Shown: positions 35,393-47,613 of the stretch, in pieces | Position numbering within the stretch: position 1 is the first letter of the stretch | Layout of the letters: each line of letters begins with the position of its first letter | NCBI GenBank assembly: GCA_002812745.2 | Contig: NCSJ02000112.1 | Location: 62,001-126,000, forward strand | DNA length: 64,000 nt | Reading direction: 5' to 3' | Source of the DNA: Scytalidium lignicola | Lineage: Eukaryota > Ascomycota > Leotiomycetes | Position numbers and translations under genes: made by a program | The notes under the pieces: generated by a model | Seen by the model: the letters and a program-made list of their open reading frames with translations, nothing else | What the model was told of the DNA's origin: nothing | The model's database searches: none

Positions 35393-37462
35393 ATGGAGGA
35401 GGTTCCCAATTCCGGTGAGAAAGCTGACTCCGACCATCATATGCAGATTTCTCAAAATGGCGCAATTCAACAACTGCAAGCCCTTCTTAAAGCAAAAGAC
35501 GACACATCTAGATTTGTCGGGCTTGCTCTTCTTAAATCTATGCTCGACAACAGAAAAGATTTGATTGAAAATCCGTCAGAAGTCTGTAGATTATGGCAGT
35601 CAATTTCACCAAAATTCTTAGATCGCCTCCTACGAGCTCAAATTGCTGGTAATGGCAGTAAAGAAGAGGCGCGAGACATGGTAGATCTTGCGGTAGCAGT
35701 TCTTCATGCTTTCACTATTATTTTACCAAATGATATCAGAAGACAAGATAGGCTCATAAAAAGAATAGTACCATTAATTAATGCTATAGTCCAAAGGTTT
35801 GTGCATGGCTGAAGATGTGTATATTTTTTAGAGCTAATAATTGGAATAGTTCCAAAAGTTCTACAGAACTTATTTTACAGACATTATTAACGCTTGTTAG
35901 TCAAGTAGAAGGTGCACTGGAATTGATGAAATTAGATAACTGGTCCCCCTTGATTGAGATTGCTCTTGAACATCCACTAGTACTCGATATCATATCTTAC
36001 ACCTGGATGAATGCCTCAACAGTTAATAGTGAGAGCAGCAATGTGCGAAGGAGTATAGATTTAGTTATGCCAAACCTACTTCTTGTGTTCCGAGGCACGG
36101 ATGCAGTCACATTTCTCAATTTCAGTGCAAACTTTATAAGAAGCACACAGCTTGATGTAAGAGACCTTACTATTCACTGAAATGTTGCCTAACTAATACA
36201 TTTAGATCTTTTCGCAAACTCCGAAATGGCTACAGCCTCTCACTGATATGATTCACAAGCTTGTTACAACTAGGCCGACAGCAGATAGTCGCTCGGCTTA
36301 TACCCAACTAGCAGCAGTGATACTTCAACAATTTCCGGAAACTAGTCCAGACTTACTCTTCCGGGATGATAGTACTGGTCAAAAAGATAAAAAGCCATTT
36401 TCATATTTGTTCATCAATCTTCTACTTGTTGACTTACGGACATCTTTCCCGACGTTACTGGAGAAGTTAAATAGCCCGGAGTATCCCGATATATCACAAC
36501 GTCTTATAGCTGCCTTTGATATTATTTCAAGTTTTATTGGCTTTCTGGTGAGGAGCTTGTATGATGAAAGCGGATCAGTACCAATTCAGATGCCACCTGA
36601 CCTCCTTCTTACACTTCGGAAGACAATCGCCGAAACGATGTCACTTACCATCGAGTATTTTAGGGACCGGTGGGATGCATCCATTGCTGGTGCCGCAGGA
36701 TTACACCCCAATTCTCGCGCTAAGCCTTCAGAAGCAGGGGGTGATAGGTTGACTCTGACGTGGGATTCTAAGACCTACAATGTAAAAGAAGATCCATTAA
36801 TCCTTGCTGGAATTAGGTCCCTTTCGATATGGATCCGCGAAGATGAGAATGAGAATCTACGAAAAGAGAGTGCAGGTCTAATGGACATGTTCATAGGCCT
36901 CTATGAGACTAGCTCTTCGGAGGTATTAGATTTTAGGTATCCGATCTTGCTTGCCTTAGAAGGTATTATAATGACTGAAGATGGCGTGGAAAGCTTCCTC
37001 AATCAAGAAGGATGGCATATCATCTTTCAGGATTTGGAGACTATACTAATGACTGCACCGAGTGGTCGCCAATCAACCAATGCACCCTCCTTAGCTACTA
37101 TATCCAGAGGCTTGGAAATCGTCCGCATATTAATTGCTATTACGGACCAATGGAATAGTGGAATGTTAACGGAGGGTCCAATGAAGGCGATAACACTTAC
37201 GGCATCAATGAAAATCTCCTCCGGTCCATCGTCGCCACAGCTCCTTGAGCTTCAAATTGCGATGCTTCAACTATCGGCCGCCTTGCTATCTAAGGCACAC
37301 GATGGCATGCGAAAACGGTACAAGACATGCACAAATACCATCAAGGATACCCTCAAGGAGTTAGAATCAAGTGTTAACCTTTTGGACGACAAAGTTGAGG
37401 CTACTGAACTCATGAAGTTACTAGAAGATGTGTCTTTAGACCTGGAAAACATTAATCTATAA
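35393..37462 (+). CDS. neurochondrin-like protein (DUF1941)
   Basis: Three exons, 35393-35796, 35850-36156 and 36206-37462, 655 aa. The protein is an all-helical ARM-like repeat chain without membrane segments. Family features are AIQQLQALLKAKDDTSRFVGLALLKSML near the start and LEGIIMTEDGVESFLNQ-type helices later. Neurochondrin function in fungi is not established. For intron 1 the nearer acceptor (TTTTTTAG at 35831) would make a 35-bp intron; the next in-frame one at 35848-35849 gives 53 bp with a GCTAATAA branch site at 35833, so I chose it. The ATG at 35393 (MEEVPNSG) is preferred over an upstream in-frame one at 35348. Confidence 0.82.
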
Positions 37463-38324
37463 ACATTTGTTACGCATTCCTCTCGAGCAGGAGAAGGATT
37501 GAATCTTCATATGTAGCTCTTACACCATCCCCGCTGAAAGAGGACTCCGTACGTTCAATTATTTGGTCTGACGGGATTCTTGCGGAGAAAGAAATCTACA
37601 CAAAACGAACAAAAAACAAGAATCTGATTTCTTTCAGCTTTATGTTTGTTCCTTTCTCCCAGACATATAGCCCTGCAACATAGAAGTAGTGTAGAATGAA
37701 GATGAACAGGGCTAATTATTACGGATGCTCACCTCACCCATAGTAAGTGAACGCACATTTTTTTGCATTATTCAAGACTACCCCAGTCCTAGCTAGTCAT
37801 TTTATTTTTCACTATCTACTATAATCCTTCCTCTTGGACATTCCTGTTATCGGAGTTGCATGAGACTGGAGTCATGAAACAATAAACCCTCAACCTATCT
37901 CCTGGTATAGCAAGATTTTGACCATTTTTGCTGCATTACATGCAGTCATAGTTCTATGATCACTATCCTTGGATCTTCAATTGATACGTAAGACTCTTTA
38001 TTTGCCCCCCTCAGAGTCCTTACCATGAGGACATCCAAAATGTAGCTTGAATCTCTATATTTATTAGATCAGCCATACAATCGTTTACTCTTTTGAGATT
38101 CCGGAACAATCCGCACCGTGTCTGCCTATCCTTCTACTGTTCATGGGCATTTGGCGTCGTTGTCGCCGCCGGAACTCCCTAGACCGCAGTCTCGGCGTGC
38201 AGTTATATGATTCACACACTGTTCATGTTCCAATAAATATTTCTTTATGAGCTTGATCTTGCGTCTTCCATCTCACCGTCTTTCCATCTCGCACTCTTCC
38301 TGACAACAGTTTCAGACAGAAAAA
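37463..38324. other. intergenic, promoter of the hypothetical gene
   Basis: 862 bp without a gene. The last 100 bp before the ATG are CT-rich. Nothing else recognised. Confidence 0.5.
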
Positions 38325-39033
38325 ATGAGTGACAACGTGTATGGCAACATGAGCGACAACATGCACATCAATATGAGCGAGGATATGCTCTTCAACATGA
38401 ACAATCGGCCACGTAACCGTTTCGCTCCTGCTGCATCAACGGAATTCCAGAATCCAAACTCATCTAATGAAAATTCACCTCGTTACAGTCAGCTTTTTTT
38501 AGAAGCATTGTATAAGGAACAGGTCGATCCCAACCTTGTCAGTAAGTTTACTTAGTGGTCTTTATATGGTTTTGTATTTAATAATTCTAATTGTTATAAT
38601 AGCTAAATCCAGCTTTCCTGGTCTTACTAGGCAAGAGTGGCGCCAAATCCTCCGGGAGCGGTGCCGTATTCTCTGGGATGAGATTCCTCCTATGTATTTA
38701 AATAACCATCTCTCTGCTCAACGAGATCATCTTATCCTCATGAGAGCAGCGTTGGATTGGATGAACGACGTTCGACGCACAAAATATGTTCAGATACCTC
38801 CTCCTGCGGGAGTCTGTGACCTTGGCATGCTCACAGGAAAACCGAGCACCTCCAATGACAACGGAACAAGGGATGAGAGGATCGCCTTTTGGGATTTATT
38901 AAACACACTTCCCCAGGGATACGGAAAGGACCTGATCCATGATCTTGGCGGCGATCCCCAGCAAAGGATCCTGTACCTTGCTCACAGATACATTCGAGAT
39001 ATCTGGTGGGCGCCCCCAATCAACTATGAGTGA
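38325..39033 (+). CDS. hypothetical protein, 215 aa, Asn/Met-rich repeats
   Basis: Two exons, 38325-38541 and 38603-39033, joined in frame (GTAAGT donor). The first 27 residues contain three or four degenerate repeats of N-M-S-x-N/D-M, followed by an Asn/Ser-rich stretch. The second exon gives a folded-looking domain: RQEWRQILRERCRILWDEIPPMYLNN, then DHLILMRAALDWMNDVRR and LIHDLGGDPQQRILYLAHRYIRDIWW. I recognise no family. The splice producing an uninterrupted frame and the helical second half support coding. It sits alone in a repeat-bearing, gene-poor stretch, consistent with a lineage-restricted gene. Confidence 0.6.
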
Positions 39034-40572
39034 GGAGACCTCCAATTAAGGAAAGGTGCTCGAGCAGTCGGGGGTGAGGATCGAATCGATGGATTGGTAT
39101 GCTGCAGGTCCTTAAATAAGCGATGATAGAATGAGGAATCATTGAGTCCCACAGCACAAGTTGATTTCTACAACACAAAAATTGATTCCCACGACACAAA
39201 TTGTCCCCAACATCATGAATTGTGTCACATTGGCTTTGACTGAAAGAATTTGTAACAAAGACACGTTAGAGGACCTATCGTTGCACAACACCCCCTTGAG
39301 CCATAGACAACTTCTCCTCTATCCCCATCCTCCCTCATGCAACCGACAAAGCAGCCTTTGTCCACTCTGATCCCAGCTATCTCCTCCTCAGTTAGCACAA
39401 TTCCAACAACTCCCTTAAGCGCCTAAACCTTTCCATCCTCTTTTACACCAACCTTGATTAGCTCTTTGCCGTTAATATTCCTCTTAACCTCCACTCTGGC
39501 AAGTATAGTCCTCCACGCCGGCTCACCATCCTGTCCTCTGGTCTACGCGTCTACGCCCTTCGGGGAAGGGAGCAAACTAGAATCGGATCTCTTGCATTGT
39601 GAAGCTGTGGTGAACATCTGGGATGGGTGAGAGAGGGGGGGGGGGGCATCTTCACCATTGAAGGCTATGTCTAATTTTTTTTTTGGAGAGGTGCTTGAGG
39701 GCCCGTAGGGACGACATAGGAAGTGCTCTAATAGAAACTGAAGTTCTTGACAGAGAATTGTAGTGAAAATGCGTGAAGGGTATTGTTGTCATCCCCGAGT
39801 TCACCATATTCGCAGATCACGATATTAGTAGAGTTATTTGTATTGTTGTTCTAGAGACTTTTTTTTTTTTGAAAATTTACTTTTGAGATGTGTGGAGTTT
39901 TAGGAATTCGATACATCCCGATTTTCAGTTTATGCAAGAATAACAAGTTACGGTCTTTTTTAAACCCTAATGAAAACATCGGAGGTACAAAATATTTAAG
40001 TGAAGGGATCAGTACACGACAAGAAATCTCTTGAAAGACGTTGTTATGGCACAATTCAATGAAACGAGTGGTGGGGTTGATGTCCTCAATTCTTGACCCT
40101 AATTATATTCAGCTTTTTTATTTGCTCCCAATTGCAGAACCTAATTAAGGTTTGGGATCTCTTTGTTGATATTGCTATGAGAATAGAGACCCCGGCTCGA
40201 CAGTTTTTCATGGAGTTCTGGTCCTGAAGTCTCAAAATATCGAATTATGTTATTGAGTTGATGAGTTCCCTCCTACACCCCCAAAAAATGAGCCCCAAAC
40301 GAAGCCTGATCATCGGGCTGGTCAAACAAGAGACCAGTCCCTCCTTTTGGAGAAGCCAACCAAAACACCTCTCTTCCATGTATAATGCTAAATCCCCATC
40401 GAATCAACGCCCCGAAGCCAAAAAATACCACCACCAATTCTCCATCCCAGTGGGGGGAGCAAAGTTCATTCATCGATGTACCGAATATGATCGCACACAC
40501 GCGGGAAGAAATAATCAAGCCTCATACCAGCAAGTCAAAACTTTCCCCAGTAATAATACTTCCTCTCCTGTT
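39034..40572. other. 1.5 kb intergenic with simple repeats
   Basis: Holds a three-copy minisatellite (39147-39205), a 12-G run at 39635-39646 and a 12-T run at 39859-39870. No gene is recognised. Confidence 0.55.
39147..39205. repeat. degenerate ~20-bp tandem repeat, 3 copies
   Basis: Copies at 39147-39165, 39166-39186 and 39187-39205 follow the pattern TYCYACRRCACAARWTTG. The copies differ by a few substitutions and one short length change. Confidence 0.65.
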
Positions 40573-41529
40573 TCAATCGTCCGCTTTCCGTCTCCTACCA
40601 CCCTTACCCCTCTTCTTCTCTTTGACCTCCTCCTCGCTGTCACTCCCTATCTCGTCCTTAGGTTTTCTCTTTTTCCCTGCATCGCCGTCCTTTCCATCTT
40701 GATCCTGAATTCGACCAACAATCTCTGCGAGAAAATCAAACTGGTCATCCCCTTGAACAACGGCCTTCAAGTGCTGAGCAGTGACTCTCTTCCCGCCCTT
40801 ATCCTTCGCTATTGCCGACGCACCAGTGACCAATGATATCATGAATAGTTCCAGAGCTTTGGAGACGGCAACGGGGGTTACTTGTGCTACTTTCCCTACT
40901 TCCTCATCGGCCTGCATGATGCGTTTTATTCGGGCCACAGGGAATTTTGTGCGAATTTCAATATTGTTAGGGTTCGGAGGTGGTTTCTTTGAGGGGTTTG
41001 TCATGGATTGGCTAGATGGCTCGTAGCCCATGACTGTTGACGAGGAAGAATTCTGCCCTCGAGGATTTCGTGAACCCCGAGATGTCATTGTGTCTGGGTC
41101 GTGATAGGCGGGGATATGACTAAATGATGCCGAGTGAAAATCGCCTTCGGTTTTGTAAGGTTGTGAGACTGGATAGTATTGGTGCTGAGCCTGAGTGTCT
41201 TGCACGTTTAGTGCTGCAAAGGAATGAGAGGCCGGTAACGGCGGAATCGGTGGCATATACTGGTTACTTGCTCCCCCAAATTCACCTCCTCCACTTCCAA
41301 ACGCGCGATCTTCTACCTGCGGCGCGTCGTAGCTGTGCAAACGATGTGGCTGCTGCTGATGGACTTGATTTCCAAAGCTGGGCAGGATGGGTGATCGAGG
41401 CGTATACGACGAGGATTGCTGGAGTGGTTGGGGAGTTAAATTGCGAGGTTGATATGGTTGTGAGGACTTTGACGGCGAAGAAAGGAAGCCTGACAGATCG
41501 GGGGATTGAGGGGCGTAAGTCGAGTCCAT
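40573..41529 (-). CDS. BUR6: NC2-alpha / DRAP1-like histone-fold protein
   Basis: A single exon of 318 aa. Residues 1-180 are Pro/Gln/Ser-rich and disordered. The histone fold (about 185-275) has [21 protein letters not shown], then [25 protein letters not shown] and [12 protein letters not shown], as in the alpha subunit of NC2 (yeast Bur6, human DRAP1). NC2 binds TBP on DNA and represses or redirects Pol II initiation. The CBF/NF-Y-type histone-fold superfamily also includes NF-YC and CHRAC subunits, but the ARIKRIMQ and QFDFL motifs favour NC2-alpha. The C-terminus is acidic then basic ([14 protein letters not shown]). Start at 41529 ([12 protein letters not shown]) is chosen over 41733 because upstream residues look non-coding. 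Confidence 0.8.
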   Translation of the reverse strand: MDSTYAPQSPDLSGFLSSPSKSSQPYQPRNLTPQPLQQSSSYTPRSPILPSFGNQVHQQQPHRLHSYDAPQVEDRAFGSGGGEFGGASNQYMPPIPPLPASHSFAALNVQDTQAQHQYYPVSQPYKTEGDFHSASFSHIPAYHDPDTMTSRGSRNPRGQNSSSSTVMGYEPSSQSMTNPSKKPPPNPNNIEIRTKFPVARIKRIMQADEEVGKVAQVTPVAVSKALELFMISLVTGASAIAKDKGGKRVTAQHLKAVVQGDDQFDFLAEIVGRIQDQDGKDGDAGKKRKPKDEIGSDSEEEVKEKKRGKGGRRRKADD

Positions 41530-43803
41530 GACGGGGTGCTTGTGCTTTTTTAATTTGGGCAGGTCAAAGGCGGTGGGTGGATGCGAGGCTAATGCAAGTT
41601 GTGCTGTGGCCGCGGGTACGAGAAGCCCGCAAAGCTGCTCGTTGACGGGCACGCCTCGTTCCTTTGTCTGACTCTGACTGCTGACGGAAGAAGCTGATGT
41701 GAGTTTCTCCAACAGAGACCAATACACCAGCACAATCCCAAGAATGCTGGATCAGTCGTCGACCAAACCCGAGAAGAGTGAATAATAACTGTACAAAGTG
41801 CGCCACACTGTACAGAGGAATTGCCGCCTGATAAGGCTAGGTCGCGATGGTGTGGCTAGTGACAGCCCCAACCCCCAGCTTTAGCCACTGCCTGCCTGGT
41901 CAAATACGGACAAGGGCAAAAGCGGTGAGAAAAAAAAAAGAAAAAAAGCTTGATGCCAAGAATAGAAAACTGAGATCACGTGAAGCTTTTGTGCCTGTCA
42001 GCCGTCGCCTGAGATTCAAGGCTCCAATTAGTGAAAATCAACACAATCATGAGGGGACGGACAACTTTATTTGTACCCGTAACGCGGCGACGCGAGACGA
42101 TCTATCTCCCAAAGCAGTTTAGCCCGTGCTCCCTTTTTTTGACAGTACTTCTCAGCCCTTCGCATCCCCTGTTCTTGCGTCACTGGCGCTCTGTTCTGAG
42201 TATTAGACAAACAACAACATCACCATGTTCTGCCATCGCGTTCCTCTCCTTCAAACGCGATACTTGTGAGACTGAATACGTCTCTAAAGTCTCAATTCTT
42301 CCTGGATGTATCCATCGTCCGCCAGCTCCCCAGTTCCTTCTTGACATCTGGAGATTGTCGCGGTTTGCAGGCATCTAGATCTCTCAGTCACACGAGACTC
42401 AGCTGCCTAGGATGATTCCACCGCCAATGCCAGGTAAGGCAGCCTCGCGGAACTCCTTGCGCTGCAATGTCTCCATCCGACTCATTCTAGACTTGTCTAC
42501 CTGTGTTGTCAGATTTGACAAGGAGAGTAAGACACGGGCATGGCCATGCTAATTTCCAGCCGTGCTGCTGCATCTGGCCGGCTATTCCACGGGAACTTCC
42601 TAGTATCCTACTTCCCCGTTTCCTTTTCTATCATCCAGAGACCGAAACCAACACGTTGAGTGATGATAACCAAGAGCTTACTCGAGATCCTATCCACTTG
42701 GAGCTCGAAGCACTGCTCTTAGGCAGGCGTTTCTCCTCCAAGTTGGATCACATGAGAGAGTTTACTTGATCTAATCTGACAACAAGACATCTGTTATTTT
42801 ATTTTATTTTTCGTTGAGGCTTCAATTGTTATATTCTCGTGGAGAACCAAGTCCATTGAGTCATGCTACTCAGCGCATGATTGAGGTGAGTCATCAATTA
42901 TGATATTCCTGGCTAGGCTGTCTACACTATGATATATATAAATACCTCAAATATTTACTCTCTAGTTCTAAAATTTATTTGTCAGTATATTACCATCACA
43001 GTTGATTGTCTTCATGTGTGCCCGTCCACATAGTCTATCATGGCAACCAAGTGATTATAACTTGTTGGCAGTTCCTATGTTCAACAATTGACTTTCATAT
43101 TACATTTACTAGCGTCCGGGCTCTGCGCAACGTAGCCTGAACAGTGTTTCACCTACAGGTCCTTTGTTGTAGTTAATGTCTAATTTCCTCTTGTGTCCGA
43201 CGAAGGACATTGGAATAAACCGTTTAGGGTTTTGACTGCGGTACATTGGTCCTCTTTTTACCGCATATTGAACACATTTACTTAGGTAGATCTAGCAGAG
43301 CAAACGAGATACCTAGTATTGCTCCATCTATGGTCGTATGCGACCATTTTAAGACTTANTTTTTTTATACCGATGTTCATAGGGAAACCAAACAAGACTA
43401 GCAGCTCTGTAGATAAACCCCGCCCGTTCATCTGCAGAACGATCGACATGAAGGATTGCAAAGAAAAACTACATATCAGATGATAAGCCCCTCGAGTTTG
43501 AAAACCTCGTAAAAAACTAATTTTATAGTAGATGTTCTTCTACGGCAATATGAAGATCAAGCGATGTTGGTTTTTCTACAAATTGATCGCATATCGGTTG
43601 TGTCGCCAGTTCATTATCAGCGATAAACAGACAAATGATATGGCATCACACTTCGCCAACTTTTCCTAAAATGTAGATAGTCTCTCGACGATTTTCTCGG
43701 CAACCACCGTCCTGGCATTGAAGTCATAAAATTAACTATTTCTTATTCTCACTTCATAAAGAGGAGGCCACCAATCAAATTGAGATTTTGTTGCAATTCA
43801 AAG
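41530..43803. other. 2.3 kb divergent intergenic region, NC2 / SET
   Basis: No gene is well supported. An ATG at 42411 begins a short ORF that reaches a GTAAGG donor after seven codons and could be a lone first exon. N at 43359 precedes a T7 run. The 42780-43700 part is AT-rich. Confidence 0.5.
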
Positions 43804-44832
43804 ATGCCGTCGAGCACCGACATCTCAACTTCGCCACCCGATTCCAAGCCTGGCCAAGATGGCTCCAACGGTAGCCCCGAGCCTGAATACTTTAAAATAG
43901 AAGATATCCCCGGAAAGGGAAAAGGTGTAATAGCTATACAAGATATCTCTCCGGGAACGTGCATATTCCGCGAACAGCCTCTCTTCACCACCGCGTCACT
44001 CACATCCACCGCAACTCAAGAAAGAGACCTAGCTTCCATTGTCCGTTCCCTCCCAAAAGGTTCTCAGCGTGCGTTCCTCTCATTATACAATAACAATCCG
44101 GGTAAAGAACCCCTGTCCAACATTGTCCGGACAAATGCCTATCCCTTAGGACCTGGTTCCAGTATAGGGGCTATATTTCCCGTAATCGCGAGATTCAATC
44201 ACTCTTGCCGGCCGAATACTCAACATGCCTGGAACAAGCTCCTGAACATGGAGACATGCCACGTGATTAGTCCCGTAAAAAAGGGGGACGAACTCACCCT
44301 CTCGTACCACGCCGGTGGTCCTTCATCTACAAGGAGGCCAGAACTGAAGACATACTTTGGCTTCGACTGTACCTGCAAAGTCTGTTCTTTGCCTCAGGAT
44401 AAACTGGCATTGAGCGACGAGAGACTCACTCGCGCACAAAAGCTCGATGTAGCAATCGGGGATCCCAAGCGGGTTAGACTTGTGCCGGATAAAGTTTTGA
44501 AGGATTGCAAAGAGTTGCTGGATATATATCGTGAGGAAGGCATTGCTGATACGAGAGTGCCAAGACTCTATTGGGATGCTTTTCAGATTGCTGCATTGCA
44601 CGGTGACAAGGCTAGAGCAAATATCTTTGCGGAGAGAGGAAGGGATGCTAGGATTCTTGGGGAAGGCGAGGGAAGCGAGGATGCGATAGAGATGGAAAGA
44701 TACAGGAGGGATCCTGGAAAGTGGGAGGGGTTTGCTGGGAAGGGAAGGAAATGGAAGAGTGAGATACGGGATATACCTAACGGTGTAAGTGAGGTGGAGT
44801 TTGAGAAGTGGCTTTGGAAGGAAGAAAAATAG
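43804..44832 (+). CDS. SET-domain protein, SMYD/SET5-like layout
   Basis: A single exon of 342 aa. The SET domain runs from about residue 28 (IEDIPGKGKGVIAI) through the catalytic/AdoMet motif RFNHSCRPNTQHAWN (about 128) to LTLSYHAGG (about 165). A post-SET Cys cluster, FDCTCKVC, follows at about 187. The C-terminal 140 residues are helical, TPR-like. The layout matches fungal lysine methyltransferase-like SET proteins. No MYND finger is visible. The Tyr in LSYH is the expected catalytic Tyr. Substrate is unknown. Start is the first ATG (MPSSTDIS). Confidence 0.85.
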   Translation: MPSSTDISTSPPDSKPGQDGSNGSPEPEYFKIEDIPGKGKGVIAIQDISPGTCIFREQPLFTTASLTSTATQERDLASIVRSLPKGSQRAFLSLYNNNPGKEPLSNIVRTNAYPLGPGSSIGAIFPVIARFNHSCRPNTQHAWNKLLNMETCHVISPVKKGDELTLSYHAGGPSSTRRPELKTYFGFDCTCKVCSLPQDKLALSDERLTRAQKLDVAIGDPKRVRLVPDKVLKDCKELLDIYREEGIADTRVPRLYWDAFQIAALHGDKARANIFAERGRDARILGEGEGSEDAIEMERYRRDPGKWEGFAGKGRKWKSEIRDIPNGVSEVEFEKWLWKEEK

Positions 44833-45438
44833 GGGGTTGTTGTAGGTGGTTTGGCATGAGTTATGAATCAGATAAATAGATATCTGTAATTGGGCAGAAT
44901 TGGGATAGGTTAGGAGTTTGGGCAGCACATTAAACTCCCTGGATAGGGAAGAATGAAAGGATATACGTAGTGTGAGGAATGGAATATAAAGCATCTTTGC
45001 TGATCTATCATGGGATTCCTGTAGATGTGACGTCAGATCCCCTCCTCAAGTTGTAGTTGACACCAGCATGAAGCTGCCCTATGAATTTGAGGTTACTATG
45101 GAGGATACAGCTCACGCATATTAACAGATATTACTTGATATCATTATAGTTCGTGGTTTAAATGCTTTGATATCACAGCTAACGGAGAGATACTTAAGAA
45201 AGCTTGGGATGAACACCCTACGACTGGAGCGCACGGACCCAGACTGCCCGTTGCTGCTTGCACGATTCGCAGTAGCGAACGTCATTCAAGAATCAACTGC
45301 TGTTTATAGATCCAAAAAAACATTTCAATTCAACATCCTCATTTACTGCACATCTTAGTCAATTTTACCCGGAGCTCCTATGGACTTGGATCTCTAGGGT
45401 TTTCTAATCTCTGATCACTCGTTTCCATTCAATTCACG
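44833..45438. other. intergenic, SET 3' flank and RMD1 promoter
   Basis: 606 bp; one weak 63-codon ORF only. Nothing recognised. Confidence 0.5.
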
Positions 45439-47216
45439 ATGGCATCGGCGGCGACTTCAGATGAGCAGACACCCCTCCTCAATCCCCAAGCTCCGCAAAA
45501 TCCAGCTGAAGCTTTAAAAAATGCCCGACGCAGTGTGACATTCAATCCGAACCCGGCAGTGATAACCATTGATGGAGCGACAAAAACTGTTTCCAAACCA
45601 GCCGCTGCACCTCGACCATCGAGCGCAGAAAATACAGGAGGAAGTGGCATCACGGCACTCAATAAGATACGACGAAGAAACAGTTATGGGGCGCCAGGCC
45701 CAATCCCCGGTTCTCAAATGCCAAAAATTGGTCCACAAAGAACCACGAAAAATTCCGAGAAGCTGAAACTACTTCCCAATCTTGAAATTGGAGAAATTGG
45801 AGAGGAGGGACCTGACGAAGAGAGTGGCCGAGATGTTTACTCCCAATACACCCGTATAAAAGACCCAACTGCACGTCGTGATGCTGCGCGATTAGGAAAA
45901 GCAGATCGAGACAGGTTGCCTAGAGTCACAGCCTACTGCACATCAAATAAGTACAATATGGATGGCTTGATGCGGTTCCTAAAGGGCAAAGGCAAATCAA
46001 AAGGCGCGAGTCCAAAGCTTTTCGACGAATGTATATACACACCTTATAGCTATGTTCGGCACTTTGACAAGATGACTTCGCGCATCGTTGAGGTACAAAG
46101 CGCGCCAGTATCCACAGCGATCAGGGATCGAAGATACAGTGATAGTGAGGTTGAGATTGAGGATTCCTCGAACCATATCAGGGGAGATCTGATAGACTTA
46201 CATACTGAGGCGGGAGATACAAGCCTTAGTACTGGAGATAATAGTATGGGAAACAGAAATCTGCCTGACGTGGAGCAAAGAGTTATGGAAGAGGTGCATA
46301 GTCGAAGTGGAGAAGCCACATCCGATTTTGACGTCCAGGTGCATACGCCCGAAGTTTTCCTATATGACTATGGTGTTGTGGTGATTTGGGGAATGTCATT
46401 ACAACATGAGCAAAGGTTCTTGAAGGAGATTGCGAAATTCGAGAGTGAGAAGTTGGCGCCGGATGATGTACAGACGGAGAACTTCAATTTCTACTATACG
46501 AGGGAGTATCAAGCACGAATATATAATGATTTCATTACCCTGAGAGAGAAGAACAATTACATGACCAAACTAGCCATTTCTCATGCATTGGCTCAGAGCG
46601 TCAAGGTATATTCTCACCATCTTTCCGTTTCCCTTACGCCTTTACACGTAGGAGGGGAAAAGGATACGTACATAAGCTAACATGATCAATAGACCTCGCT
46701 TTTTGAAGAACTTGTCAACAACACTATTGAGACCTGCAAAGACATTCCGACCCAAATTGCATTGACCGGGAAAATCGCTCTCACGCGCACAGAAATTAAC
46801 ATGCAGATAGGGGAACTGTTTATTCTGCGTATAAACATCCACCTGAATGGCTCAGTCCTCGATACACCAGAATTGTTTTGGGTAGAACCACAGCTAGAGC
46901 CGGTGTATCAGGCAGTCAGGAGTTATCTAGAAATGGACCAGAGGGTTAGTTTGCTGACGGAACGATTGGATGTCATTGCGGATTTGTTGGCTGTATTGAA
47001 AGACCAACTGAGTCATGGCCATGGAGAGATGTTGGAATGGATTGGTAAGTTATAGTCTCCTGCATGGCCTCTTTCTCTCGTTCAAGAGAGGCTTCTATAT
47101 GATAAAGATATCACGTTGCTAACCATTTTCTTTCCTTAGTCATTGTTCTCATTGCTGCCGAGATTCTCGTCGCTGCTGTAAACATTGTTGTAGATTTATA
47201 CGCTGGAGTTGACTAA
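45439..47216 (+). CDS. RMD1/RMD8-type protein (DUF155)
   Basis: Three exons, 45439-46605, 46693-47044 and 47140-47216, 531 aa. The first 150 residues are disordered and polar. The DUF155 domain contains RVTAYCTSNKYNM, FDECIYTPYSY, VFLYDYGVVVIWGMS, then NYMTKLAISHALAQSVK and LFEELVNNTIE. The C-terminus is one membrane helix (VIVLIAAEILVAAVNIVVDLY), encoded mainly by the tiny last exon. Yeast Rmd1/Rmd8 are required for meiotic nuclear division; the human relative RMND1 acts in mitochondrial translation. No mitochondrial presequence is obvious here, so a cytosolic/vacuolar-membrane site is likely (inference). Confidence 0.88.
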
Positions 47217-47613
47217 AAGCTCCTTTTGCATTGCTTTTTTCATGAGATTAAGAGAAGCATGGCGTTACGAGGGATGAAAATGTCATTGTGGTTTGGCCTG
47301 TAAATATGACAAAATAAGGCAAGATGAAAATTGTTAAAATGCCTTTTCGTGGTATGTTCACGAAAATTATAAAGAGAATCAATCATACAGGGAAAGAAAC
47401 CTTTACAAATGCTTAATGCCATATTATACTTTTCTTCCCCAAAGAAGTGTGTCTGTGAAGTGTCTCTTTTTATCTTGATCCGTCCATGATATTTACACCC
47501 TGCTAAGATTCATATTCCGTATGAGCCCAAGTTTCCACCAAACGCCATGCCTTGACTTTAATTGAATCATCCTATTCCTCTATCGTACCCAGGTAAACGG
47601 GTTGGGGTCTCAA
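47217..47613. other. convergent intergenic region
   Basis: About 400 bp between the 3' ends of RMD1 and HMG genes. Nothing recognised. Confidence 0.5.

Noticed and set aside
39635..39646. G-quadruplex from a 12-G run
   Set aside because: A single G run without the other three tracts; more likely a homopolymer whose length may be miscalled.
40258..40836. 192-codon + strand ORF
   Set aside because: Mostly antisense to the NC2-alpha histone-fold exon, a shadow of a real gene.
42031..42378. 115-codon ORF upstream of NC2
   Set aside because: Composition (many Ser, Arg, Leu without pattern) and lack of motifs suggest chance; other frames are equally open.
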